From contig CM077648.1 in assembly GCA_039707465.1 (NCBI GenBank), forward strand, positions 71,133,619 to 71,197,618: DNA of 64,000 nucleotides, written 5' to 3'. Below are positions 10,801 to 18,847 of the stretch, piece after piece. Both the position numbers and the translations under genes were made by a program. Positions within the stretch are counted from its first letter, which is position 1; the number at the start of each line of letters is the position of its first letter. Below the pieces are notes generated by a model, which did no database searches, was not told where the DNA came from, and saw nothing but the letters and a program-made list of their open reading frames with translations. Source of the stretch: Rhabdophis nuchalis. Its lineage: Eukaryota; Chordata; Lepidosauria; Squamata; Natricidae.

Positions 10801-12594
10801 CTCTCTAACAGGAGTTAGATTAAGGGGAGAATCATGATTGTGATTTGAAAGTGTAAAGGCATGTTCTGGTAGTAGTAAAGGTATTCGCACCCATCCCTCT
10901 TTCCAGTTAATAAGAGGATTCCATTTACGAAGCCAGTTGATTCCCAAAATGATAGCATTATCAGCTATGGGAGCCACGATAAAATTAATAGTTTCATTAT
11001 GTGTCTCACCAATAGAAACTTGAAGGGGCTCAGTAACAAAAGATGCAGGAATTCCCCCCGCTACAGAGCCATCCATTTGGCAAAAAGCGATAGGTACTTT
11101 CAAATTTTTAAAGTGAAATCCCATGGCGTAAACAAGATCTTGACTGATCAGACAACAGGAGCAACCGGAATCAATGAGAGCTTGCGCGTTGCAGCTACGG
11201 CCACTAGATGGAGCTATAAGCTTTAAATGAATATAAAGAGGCCCAGAGCGGCGACTTACCAAATTATCGTCAGAGGAGGCGGAGTCTCCCTCCCAGTCAT
11301 CGGGCTGGGCTTCAGGTTGGTCAGCGGAAAGGTTAAGTGGCTCCACCCCAGTCATCACTGGTCTACTGCGCATGCTTGGAGTTTTAGTTGGCCGTCTAGC
11401 CTCAGTAGAAGAATGTGGGCGTGGCGGTTGCTTTGATCTGCAGTTGTTCGCCCAGTGCCCCTCCTTCCCACAGCGAAAACAAGAGCCTGGGAGCGCTGGA
11501 GTCGATCTGCGCCCGCCCCTCTGCTTGTGGCAATCTTTATCAGGGCTTCGGGGCCTGGGGCTTTCAAATATTTTCTTCTTCTCAAAACGGGCTGGATCCT
11601 GTGAATGGGCCTGGTCCAGCTCCACATCTCCGGCTAACTGAATCCAATCATCTAGGGAATCGGGGCGGTATCTGTTCACTGATGTTTGATAAATATCCTT
11701 ATTTAGCCCCTCTGTGTAAAGATCCATCAATGCCCTGTCGCTATAGCCCACCATAAAAACAGAAAGTTCTTGAAAAATTTGGGTGTATTCCTGCACAGAC
11801 ATATCACCCTGGCGCAAATCTCTCATCTTTATTCTAGCCTTTCTTTCAATTCGGGGGTCTTCGAATCGTCTTCTAAGCGCAGTCATAAAGCGTTCAAAGT
11901 CCCGTAACAAGGGTGAGTGAGTATTATGCAGAGAAACCAGCCATTTGGCAGCTTTGTTCTCCAAGGCCAAAGAGACAATCCTAATTTTAACATCGTCTTC
12001 AAAATCATCCGCGTACTGCTTAACAAAATTACTAATGTGAAGTAGAAAAAATCCTAAACTTTCAGGGTCACCGTCAAACTTAATGCCCAAGGGAGGGAGT
12101 TTAGCAGGTCGGCGGGGGGTAGGGGCGGGCCGAATTTCCCTCTGTAACTCTCTGCTGGCTTGTGCAGGAGGGGGAGGGGTTGTTCGTCTGATCTCCTGGG
12201 CAGCAGCCATTTCTTTTAACTGTTCGCCTTCCAGATAATGCCCCCCCTCAGAGTTTACCCTCTTGTCGCTTGCCTGGCGGAGTAATTCATCAGCCATCTC
12301 CTTTAATTCCCTTTCTTCTCTTAAAAGCTCCGATATGGATGGCTTGGGAGAGGAGCGGCGGCGTCTGGTGGTATTGACCCCCGAGCCTATGTCTCCCGTC
12401 ATCCCCACCCCTTCTGACCAGTGATGAGGTTTAGCTGATTCTTCGGCTGCCAGGTTTAAATCTAGGCCGGCTAAAAAATCCATCACTGACCTCGAGTCGT
12501 CTTTTGGAGCAGGTATATTGGATGCAGTCTCTCCCATAACTTGGGCTGGCAAATCCTCTGAAGCCGGAGGCTCCTCTTTGGCAAGTTCCGACAT
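7837..12594 (-). CDS. Gag-Pol polyprotein with chromodomain, 1585 aa, single frame
   Basis: One uninterrupted frame. Residues about 168-330 resemble the retrotransposon Gag capsid region, followed by a CCHC knuckle (C372 to C385, CFRCGKEGHWANNC). An aspartic protease IDSG motif lies near 474-477. Reverse transcriptase carries KLDLHEAYY, LPFGLQGAPSVF and the YLDD box at 807-810. RNase H follows with an acidic residue at 964 (QADASD). Integrase has an HHCC zinc domain (about 1168-1212) and a D1240, D1300, E1336 triad with 35 residues between the last two. The C-terminus (1531-1585) is a chromodomain with aromatic-cage candidates Y1531, W1552 and F1555, which in chromoviruses can direct integration to histone-marked chromatin. 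Gag and Pol share one frame without stop or frameshift, as in yeast Tf1 and unlike sushi-ichi. The start ATG lies only 32 nt after the 5' LTR, the first in the transcript after the primer site. Confidence 0.95.
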   Translation of the reverse strand: MSELAKEEPPASEDLPAQVMGETASNIPAPKDDSRSVMDFLAGLDLNLAAEESAKPHHWSEGVGMTGDIGSGVNTTRRRRSSPKPSISELLREERELKEMADELLRQASDKRVNSEGGHYLEGEQLKEMAAAQEIRRTTPPPPAQASRELQREIRPAPTPRRPAKLPPLGIKFDGDPESLGFFLLHISNFVKQYADDFEDDVKIRIVSLALENKAAKWLVSLHNTHSPLLRDFERFMTALRRRFEDPRIERKARIKMRDLRQGDMSVQEYTQIFQELSVFMVGYSDRALMDLYTEGLNKDIYQTSVNRYRPDSLDDWIQLAGDVELDQAHSQDPARFEKKKIFESPRPRSPDKDCHKQRGGRRSTPALPGSCFRCGKEGHWANNCRSKQPPRPHSSTEARRPTKTPSMRSRPVMTGVEPLNLSADQPEAQPDDWEGDSASSDDNLVSRRSGPLYIHLKLIAPSSGRSCNAQALIDSGCSCCLISQDLVYAMGFHFKNLKVPIAFCQMDGSVAGGIPASFVTEPLQVSIGETHNETINFIVAPIADNAIILGINWLRKWNPLINWKEGWVRIPLLLPEHAFTLSNHNHDSPLNLTPVREPAGPTLALPPPEIIPGEDKIPDEYWDLKDTFSERSCDSLPPHRATDCSINFLPGVQLPKPRLYSMTPREMDELRKFIDKNLKREFIEPARPRVAAPVMFREKKDGTLRLVQDYSYLNTICEHNVYPLPLMKDMLAHLATGKIFTKLDLHEAYYRVRIKEGDEWKTAFNCPLGCFQFKVLPFGLQGAPSVFMQLINEVLHEHLYKGVIVYLDDIVVYSQTRDEHVKLVRSVLQKLRSAELYAKLSKCEFQQDKIDYLGYRISSEGIEMDPAKVKAVTEWAPPRTRRQLQSFLGFANFYRQFIPSFASIALPITNLLKTKGEGKPRPGTPLNWTMECQAAFEKLKRLFAAEPVLKHPDVNSPFVVQADASDVAVGAVLLQLNQQGQLQPCAYTSRKLSTTERGWAIWEKEAFAVRWALMTWRHFLEGAPHPFEVWTDHKNLEALTTSRKLSPRQLRWAHYFHRFNFRLKYIPGGKNFMADALSRLPQYDVSKLTVVQPMIPLTLPASPVSTRSQSTVQANPPVELIAQIKSELLTDEWYSAHSGDCTIRDDLPWIGSKIYVPATIRPFVLQRAHDSRLAGHFGFVKTIHLVKRQFWWPSLKKDVESYIASCPVCTASKRTPGKPQGLLQSVAKPEAPWKEISMDFIVDLPSSQGYTVIWVVTDLFSKQVHFVPCSKIPSSKSLAKLFLNHIYRFHGVPKRIISDRGTQFTSHFWKEFLKLIGSSQGLSSSYHPQTNGACERTNSVLEQYLRCFINFQQDDWADLLIHAKVAYNNSVHSSTNMTPLKIIYGQDFVPIPELPHDSPAVPSLADWSTKLSSVWPIIRKTLEDAHQSYKFYADKKRAAPPVYKVGRVFVSTKHLDSPQKCKKLGPKFVGPFTITKIISSVSVRLDLLKTYHRLYPVFHVHLLKPERTSHLRKPHPDTPVPTMVDGHQHYEVRDILDSRIRRNKTQFLVMWKDFPPSHNEWVDKEHLKAPKLIRQFHAKYPHKP

Positions 12595-12613
12595 CAGGTT
12601 GTGGTTTTTAATG

Positions 12614-12624
12614 ACTTCCTGCTT
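12614..12624 (-). promoter_or_regulatory. Primer binding site of self-priming type
   Basis: In element sense, two bases after the 5' LTR, the sequence AAGCAGGAAGT is perfectly complementary over 11 nt to ACTTCCTGCTT inside the same LTR (12733-12743). There is no TGG-type start expected for a tRNA primer. In yeast Tf1 and related chromoviruses the first 11 nt of the RNA fold back on the PBS and are cleaved to prime reverse transcription. The same length, position and 32-nt spacing from a TATA-like box fit that mechanism. Confidence 0.8.
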
Positions 12625-12732
12625 AATGTCAGGGTCCGTTTCTTAAAGTACTCAAGAAAGACCACACTTAAACATTGTTTGGAATGAATAAGGTTACTTT
12701 TACTGAATACCCAAGATTAACAGACCAAAGTG

Positions 12733-12743
12733 AAGCAGGAAGT
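12733..12743 (-). promoter_or_regulatory. Predicted transcript start and self-primer in 5' LTR
   Basis: Element-sense ACTTCCTGCTT. Complementary to the PBS over exactly these 11 bases: the flanking bases on both sides do not pair. If self-priming operates as in Tf1, the transcript starts at 12743 and this segment is cleaved off as the primer. The identical segment in the 3' LTR is at 7435-7445. Confidence 0.7.
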
Positions 12744-12768
12744 AACTAGTTTAGGCGCGAACAATGAG

Positions 12769-12775
12769 TATTAAA
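12769..12775 (-). promoter_or_regulatory. TATA-like box in LTR
   Basis: Element-sense TTTAATA, its 5' base 32 nt upstream of the predicted transcript start at 12743, which is the usual TATA spacing. The motif is unchanged in the other LTR. Confidence 0.6.
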
Positions 12776-13020
12776 GCTTAAGCCCACCCCAATAGCCCTA
12801 ACCCTCCCTAACAGTGTCCAATGTACTTTCTTCTCCGACATCAGGTGGGCAGGTCATCACCAGCATGGAATGTGAGACCGTTAGACCAAAGATAACACCG
12901 GCCGGCAACATCTTCCACCAATCTTCCACCAGCTTTCATAATTGAAAACCCAGAGCCCCACCCTCCCCGTTTCCATGGCAGCCAAGCAGCATAAGAAGAA
13001 ACAAGAAGCAAAGGCTGACA

Positions 13021-13203
13021 GCAAGAAACTGCAACTTTTGATCCAGAGCTCACCTTCGAACGAGAAACACATATCGGATGTTTCCTTAGCTGCAAAAGCG
13101 GAAAAACTAGTCCGTTGGTTGATCTGAGCTTTCCCTGAGAGGTTACATCAAAGCGTATCTCAGAATTGGTCAACGAACTCAGCTTTGCAAGAAACTCCAA
13201 CTT
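13021..13203. repeat. Satellite monomer between the two intact elements
   Basis: About one 166-bp monomer plus a few bases. Its left end GCAAG is the target duplication of the LTR element and its right end (13189-13203) is that of the L1. The two insertions therefore hit almost the same monomer position, one monomer apart. Confidence 0.95.
13189..13203 (+). other. Target site duplication of L1, left copy
   Basis: AAGAAACTCCAACTT occurs here immediately before the L1 5' end and again at 19276-19290 immediately after its poly(A). The first A bases of the right copy merge with the A-tract, so the length is 13-15 bp. This is a standard target-primed reverse transcription signature and shows the 5' end at 13204 is the original insertion end. 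Confidence 0.9.
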
Positions 13204-13222
13204 CCGGTTGCAGTTGCTGTCG

Positions 13223-13316
13223 GTAGGCTTTTTTCAAGCCTGCCATCCCACTCGCCAGTGGAGGCGTTTTTTATAACATCAAACGCCTCGGAAACTCCAA
13301 GCTTTTAATGAGCTTG
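13223..13316 (+). other. Four tandem hairpins at the L1 5' end
   Basis: Seen directly: AGGCTT (13225-13230) with AAGCCT (13236-13241), loop 5, extendable by one wobble and one GC pair; CCACT (13248-13252) with AGTGG (13257-13261), loop 4; GAGGCGTTT (13261-13269) with AAACGCCTC (13281-13289), loop 11; CAAGCT (13298-13303) with AGCTTG (13311-13316), loop 7. The third is a perfect 9-bp stem. A function such as RNP packaging, translation control or 5' end protection is only a guess. Confidence 0.75.
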
Positions 13317-13628
13317 TGGGAGAGTTTTTGCTGCCAGGGAAGAGTCCCCTTGTGAAGCCCTCAGAGGGTTAGTTTTCATCTGAGGAGCGAGTAAGGAGAG
13401 ACCCTCCCCTCTTTAGGCTGCGATCTTCTCCGGACGGGTGTGGAGACCGTGTTAATTGGCTAATTAGCACGGCAAAGCAAACTGCTTTTAACTTCTAATC
13501 TACATTCCAAGGCAACTTTATACTTCAAAGGGAATTTCTTGGCTACTCATCGTAAACGCAAGTAATTAAAGTCTGTGATTTTGCCAGAATACAGTAGATC
13601 TTAGACACAGCCTTTAGAACAAAGGAAT

Positions 13629-13638
13629 CAAGATGGCG
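13629..13638 (+). promoter_or_regulatory. YY1-like motif in L1 5' UTR
   Basis: CAAGATGGCG agrees with the YY1 core (AANATGGCG). In human L1 such a site sets accurate initiation; here it is far inside the leader, so its role is uncertain. Confidence 0.35.
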
Positions 13639-13910
13639 TTAATTACCAGATGAGATGAAACGAAAGTTAGTTGTTTTGGCTTGTACCCAATCCTGATTGA
13701 CATGTAAGTGAAACGGCTGAAACGGCGGAAATAACTTTGAAGTTAGCTAAACTATTAACTATTAACTGACTTGTGGATTTCAGTCTCTGTGTAACCTCTG
13801 GCTGAGTTTGAGGCGAAGGGGGAGCAGAGCTATAAAGTTAAATGCACTACTTGATTTACTGTCTTATTTTGACATTTTGAAGAGTGCTCTCTTTGGGAAA
13901 GTTTAAAAAC

Positions 13911-15114
13911 ATGGCAACGGAACAAGCTGGTGCAGTAACACCTCAGGATTTTAAAGAACTGATGAACTTTTTGGCTAATGAGAATAAAGAGATCAAGAGA
14001 ATGGTTCAGGATAAATTAGAACAGTCGGATAAAAATATGCAAGCAGTGGCCAAGGGTCTGTCTGAAATTATGATTAAAATTGATAACAAAATTGAGGACC
14101 TGGCCTCAGGAGTGGAAGCCAAAGCAAAGGAAACGGATCTGAAATTTGTGGAAATGGAAGGGAACATGCGCAGGATAGACAATGAGATTATTATGATACA
14201 ATTTCGGTCCATGGAGTATGCGATCAGGCTGAGGGGGGCTTAGAGAAAAACCTAAAGAAGATTTAAGAAAAGTTTGTGCCGATGCTTTAGCTAAATTATT
14301 AAGAGTTGCTCCTGATGAAATTTCTGATAAGATGGATAAAGTTTACAGAGTAAATTCACGTATAGCTTTACAAAGACAACTGCCAAGAGATGTTGTGATA
14401 TATTTTACTGAGAGAAATTATAGAAATGATATTATACAGAAGTCTTTCTACTCCTCTATTCACGTAGACGAACATCGGATTAGTGTTTTTAAGGAGTTGC
14501 CACCGGCGATGCTAAAGTTCAGAAGGGATTTTGGATTTTTGGTAGTGGAGCTGAAGAAAAGAGAGATACAGTATAGGTGGGATGCACCAATGGGTGTTAT
14601 ATTCAGATATGATGGGGTGAGGTATCGTCTGAATACTATAGACAAGGCAAGAGAATTTTACCATGGAATACTGATGGCAACTGCAGCGCCCCCACGTACA
14701 TCTACACCTACACCAGCAGACCTGGAAGCTTTGGAGCAGAGGCTATTTAAGAAAGAGACAGAAGAACAGATACTGCAGACGCAAAAAGAGAGAGAAGCCC
14801 AGGGTGCTACAGGTGGATTTCAATTGGATTCTTCTCGGCTTCTTCTAAGTTCCTCTTTGGAGGAACCGTCTAAGACACTTATTGAAATGCCATTACTTGA
14901 GCCTGTGGAACAACGTGTTACTAGATCTACGACTAGACAATTGCTGGACTCTCAGAAGCAGGGGCAGCCACAAGGACAAGGTACCAAGAGGAATAAAGGT
15001 AAAGACAAGAAGGAAATTGAAGCTGTGGGAGGAGCAGAGCCGAAGACTAGTCTGGTGGAGAGAGATCTTCAGCAAATGCTCTCAATGTTTCAGACTAGGT
15101 CAAAAGATGTTTAA
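13911..15114 (+). pseudogene. L1 ORF1 (RNA-binding protein), one-base frameshift
   Basis: The start is taken at 13911 (AACATGGCAACGG), in frame with a less likely upstream ATG at 13884. Residues 1-109 are open: a coiled coil (about 12-95) and the first part of an RRM (MEYAIRLRG). A G6 run at 14233-14238 then shifts the frame to a stop at 14241-14243. The downstream part, in the +1 frame, continues open to TAA at 15112-15114 with the rest of the RRM and the C-terminal domain (KVYRVNSRIALQRQLPRDVV and following). The full ORF1 would be about 400 codons, longer than the 338 of human ORF1p, because of a Gln/Lys/Glu-rich tail of about 145 residues. The family protein coats L1 RNA. The lesion sits in a homopolymer, so sequencing error should be excluded. 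Confidence 0.85.
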
Positions 15115-18100
15115 ACTATTATCCTGGAATGTGAATGGATTGAACTCTTCACAAAAAAGGAGAAAAATATTTAATTATTTGAAGCAATTTAATAATGATG
15201 TGGTCTGCCTTCAAGAAACTCATATCAGGCTGCAAGATCAGAAGTATTTAATGAATCCAAGATTGGGAACATTTTATGCAGCCTCCAGTTTAGTAAAGAA
15301 AAATGGTGTGGTAATATATATAAACAAAAGATTCTCAGCTAAAATTATAGAGGCGGATGACAGTGGTAGATTTATAGCAATTGAACTTGATACAGATTTT
15401 GGTCCTATCTTGTTGGTAGGAATATATGCACCTAACCAACAACAAGAAAGCTTTTACAGGATGTTTCACTTAAAAATTTTGGATTGGAATTTTAAGAGTG
15501 TTTTAATTATGGGAGACTGGAATGGTGTGATCTCTCCAAGGATAGACAAGAGAACAACGACTAAAGTCTCCACCAAATTACCACAGGTTTTTTTTTATTT
15601 TAAACATGATTTGGAATTAAAAGACGTTTGGAGGATACAACATCTAAAAGAGATGGATTTTTCCTTTTACTCAGATAGGCATAAATCTTTTTCAAGGATT
15701 GATTTTTTTTTGTTAACACCGGATTTACTTCCTAAAGCTAAGAAAACTAAGATATTCCCCAGGACATTAACTGATCATAGTCCAGTGTGGTTAGAGATCG
15801 AACTAGGGAAGAGGTCAAGAAGGTCATGGAGAGTAAATGAAAACTTATTTAGATATGAAAAAAATGTTGAAGAACTTAAAAAACACATGAAGGAATTTTT
15901 CAGTTTTAACATGAATAAAGGTACCTCTATTGAAATAGTATGGGATGCGAGTAAAGCTTATATGCGGGTTTTTTTGATACATATGAATTTTAAACATAAA
16001 CAAAGTAGGCAGAAAAAAAGAATGGAAATGGAAAATGAAATTAAGAAAAAGGAGCAGCTACTTATAGCAAATCCAAAAGATGAGACACTCCAGATGGCGA
16101 TAAAGTTGTTGAAAGATCAATTTCAAATGCTTATATCAGAACAAACAGCAACCAACTTACAATTTGCTAAACATAACACCTTTGCTAATGCTAATAAACC
16201 TGGTAGGTGGTTGGCCTACACCTTGAGAAAAAATACGAATAATAGAATTATTGACAGAATTGAATATGGAGGGAAAACGGTATATCAACAGGATTCGATT
16301 AAAAAATCATTTGTGGATTATTACACCAAGTTATATTTACAGGATAATATACAGAATAACTCAATAGATGACTTTTTGGAAGGAAATAGGGTTACCAAAA
16401 TAAATGTGCTCCAAAAGGCAAATCTGGAACGCTTGATAACTGCAGAGGAGATTGCTTTAGCTATAAATCAACTTAAACTAGCCAAGGCTCCAGGGACTGA
16501 TGGATTGACCGCAGTCTACTATAAAACTTTACAACTGGAAATGATTGAATATCTTACACAGTTATTTTGTAATATACAGCAAGGGGGTAAAATACCTTCT
16601 TCATGGGAAGCGGCTTTTATATCATTGATACCTAAGGACAAAGACGGCCCTAAGAAACCAGAGGATTACAGACCGATATCTCTTCTAAATACGGATTATA
16701 AAATATATGCTAAAGTACTTGCCAACAGATTGATGCCAGTTATCCAAGAGGTTATTCACTATGACCAAGCAGGATTTATTGAAGGGAGACACATGAAGGA
16801 GAATGTAAGACAAATTATAGATTTAATTGACTATCTTGATAAGAATAAGCAGATCTCTGCAGTGCTGGTCTTTTTGGACGCAGAGAAGGCCTTCGATCGA
16901 GTGAACTGGAACTTTCTAACCAAGACTTTGGAAAAGATGGATATGGGACCACGATTGAGACAAGCGATTGGTGCAATTTATCAGCAGCAATATGCACAAC
17001 TTATTATTAATGGAAGTTTGACTACAACTTTTGAAATACAAAAAGGTACAAGACAAGGGTGCCCATTATCTCCATTGTTATTTATCTTAACCCTGGAAGT
17101 CTTGTTGAATACAATCCGGGATTCTAACACTTTAAGTGGTATAATTATTAGGCAAAAAGAATACAGAACTAGGGCATTTGCCGATGATCTGGTTGTTACC
17201 CTCTCACATCCTATGAACTCAGTAATCCAGATGAAAAATATCATAGCAGAATTTGGCATGGTGTCTGGGTTTAAACTGAATCAAAGTAAAACGAAAATGA
17301 TGGTTAAAAATATGTCAGAGATTCAGAGAAAGTCACTTGAAAGCTTGGCAGGTTTTGAAACAGTTTCTAAAGTTAAATACTTAGGAATACAAATTGCAGA
17401 AGTAAATACAAAACTCTTTTCAAATAATTATGAAGTGTTGTGGCAACAGATACAGAAGGATCTTCAAGCTTAGAAAAAGCTACAACTATCTCTGCTTGGA
17501 AGGATTTCAGCAGTTAAAATGAATATTCTACCTAGATTTATCTTTTTATTCCAGATGATACCGGTGCTTAAATCAGATAAAACCTTGTCAGAATGGCAAG
17601 CAACATTAAATAAATTTGTTTGGAAGGAGAAAAAACCGAGAGTAAAGATGAAGATTATGCAAGATACTCGTGAAAGAGGTGGCCTTAGACTCTCAAACCT
17701 TCGATTGTATTATGAAGCGGCGGCATTGACGTGTGTGGCAGACTGGTTTGGGAAAACAAAAACTGAATTATTGAATATAGAAGGTCATGATCTTGTGTTG
17801 GGTTGGCATGCATATTTGTTTTATGAAGAAAAGGTGGATAAAGTGTTTAACAACCATGCTCTCCGAAGTGCCTTGATGAGAATTTGGAGGAAGCACCGGC
17901 CCAATTGGGATTATAAAATACCGTTTTGGTTGGATCTTGCAGACACCATGTGGATTACAAATACTAAGTCACTTGGGGGGTGTTTATATAAAGATGTGCT
18001 TACTTTTGATGGGGTCGAATGGCAGCTGAAAACTTTGGAACAACTGTTGGATGCAGGAATTACTTTGAATTGGTTACATTACATACAGCTACAGAAGAGA

Positions 18101-18847
18101 TGGAAAGAAGATTGTAGGGTCGGCTTCATGGATAAAGAAGTGGAGCTGATCAAGCAGATAAAAGAGACTGGCCCAAAACATGTTAAAAGAATATATAAGG
18201 TACTGTTAGAAAGGGATTCAGAAAGTGAGTTGGTCAAGGATTGCATGATTAAATGGGCACAGAACTTTGATGAACCCGTTATGTTGGATACGTGGGAAAA
18301 AATATGGGTTCAGAATATTAAATTTACACAGTCACAAAGTTTAAGGGAGAATTTTTATAAAATGTTTTATAGATGGTATTTGGATCCTAAGAAATTATCA
18401 TGTATGTATCCTAATTTTCAACCAAAATGTTGGAGATGCGGGTGTTTAGATGCTACCTTTTTTCATGTATGGTGGACTTGCAATAAGGTTAAAGCTTTTT
18501 GGATAAAAATATGGTGGGTTATGCAAAATGTATTTAAGAAAAGATTACTATTCACCCCGCAAATGTTTCTACTGGGCATAACTAAGGATTTTCTTAAAGG
18601 GGAAACAAAATTGTTTTTGTATATGGTTACAGCAGCTAGGTTGTTGATTGCTCAACATTGGAAGAAAGATTTTGTACCGACAATTGGTCAATGGATTCAA
18701 AAAGTGGCGGGGTTTGCGGAAATGGCAAAAATTTCAGCTTTCCTAAAAGATCAGATGCAGGAGAATTATACACAGGAATGGGCAAAATGGATTAATTATA
18801 TACAGAATAAATATCAGACTGGGAAATACTATGTAGGCTTTAGGTAA
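15107..18847 (+). pseudogene. L1 ORF2 (endonuclease-reverse transcriptase), in-frame stop at codon 789
   Basis: The start is taken at ATG 15107 because homology begins there (MFKLLSWNVNGL) and the ATG overlaps the ORF1 stop. Endonuclease: N8, E37 (LQETH) and the TDH motif at 222-224. Reverse transcriptase: about 470-760 with QGCPLSPLLF near 648 and FADD at 691-694. TAG at 17471-17473 interrupts the frame at codon 789; the frame continues unchanged beyond it to the stop at 18847, total about 1246 codons. The part beyond the stop includes a cysteine motif (C1108, C1111, H1120, C1125) needed for retrotransposition in human L1. The encoded enzyme nicks target DNA and copies L1 RNA in place. A product ending at 788 would keep endonuclease and the RT core but lack the C-terminal third. 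Confidence 0.9.

Larger units (their letters stand above)
7329..13020 (-). mobile_element. Full-length Ty3/gypsy chromovirus (Tf1/sushi-like), minus strand
   Basis: Complete LTR retrotransposon of 5692 bp inserted in satellite. Two direct LTRs (7329-7721 and 12627-13020) begin TGTCAG and end CTGACA, and are flanked by GCAAA/GCAAG. The single long frame encodes Gag, protease, reverse transcriptase, RNase H, integrase and a chromodomain in Ty3/gypsy order. LTRs differ by about seven substitutions and one indel over 394 bp (roughly 2%), so insertion is fairly recent. Primer binding is of the self-priming type (see PBS). All catalytic motifs I can check are present and the frame is open, so the element may be competent; that is inference. 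No env-like frame is present. Tf1/sushi-group elements are known from fungi, fish, amphibians and reptiles. Confidence 0.95.
12627..13020 (-). repeat. 5' LTR of the chromovirus (right copy)
   Basis: 394 bp. In element sense U3 runs from 13020 to about 12744 and R-U5 from 12743 to 12627, taking the self-primer as the transcript start. U3 contains a tandem 11-bp repeat (ATCTTCCACCA twice on the plus strand, 12910-12931) and a CCGGCCGG palindrome. A variant polyadenylation hexamer AGTAAA (element sense; plus-strand TTTACT at 12699-12704) lies about 40 nt into R. Satellite follows directly at 13021. Confidence 0.95.
13204..13910 (+). promoter_or_regulatory. L1 5' UTR with internal-promoter features and clustered hairpins
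   Basis: Non-satellite leader of 707 bp. Its first 120 bases hold four consecutive inverted repeats (13223-13316, listed separately). CAAGATGGCG at 13629-13638 matches the YY1-type site known from mammalian L1 leaders, but lies about 425 bp from the 5' end and not near +15. The last 300 bp are AT-rich. It shows no similarity that I can see to the leader of the half-L1 at 2426. Confidence 0.7.

Noticed and set aside
7846..11756. Plus-strand frames of 69-113 codons inside the LTR element
   Set aside because: They lie antisense to the 1585-codon gag-pol frame and show no independent domain.
12614..12626. tRNA-type primer binding site
   Set aside because: No TGG start or recognisable tRNA 3' complement next to the 5' LTR; the 11-nt self-complementarity explains the site better.
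7837..13020. Endogenous retrovirus with envelope gene
   Set aside because: The domain order ends with integrase and a chromodomain, and only about 115 bp separate the stop from the 3' LTR, leaving no room for env. The element is Ty3/gypsy, not a vertebrate retrovirus.
14882..15106. Upstream extension of L1 ORF2 to the ATG at 14882
   Set aside because: The open frame before 15107 overlaps the ORF1 coding tail in another frame and has no endonuclease similarity; homology begins at the ATG at 15107.
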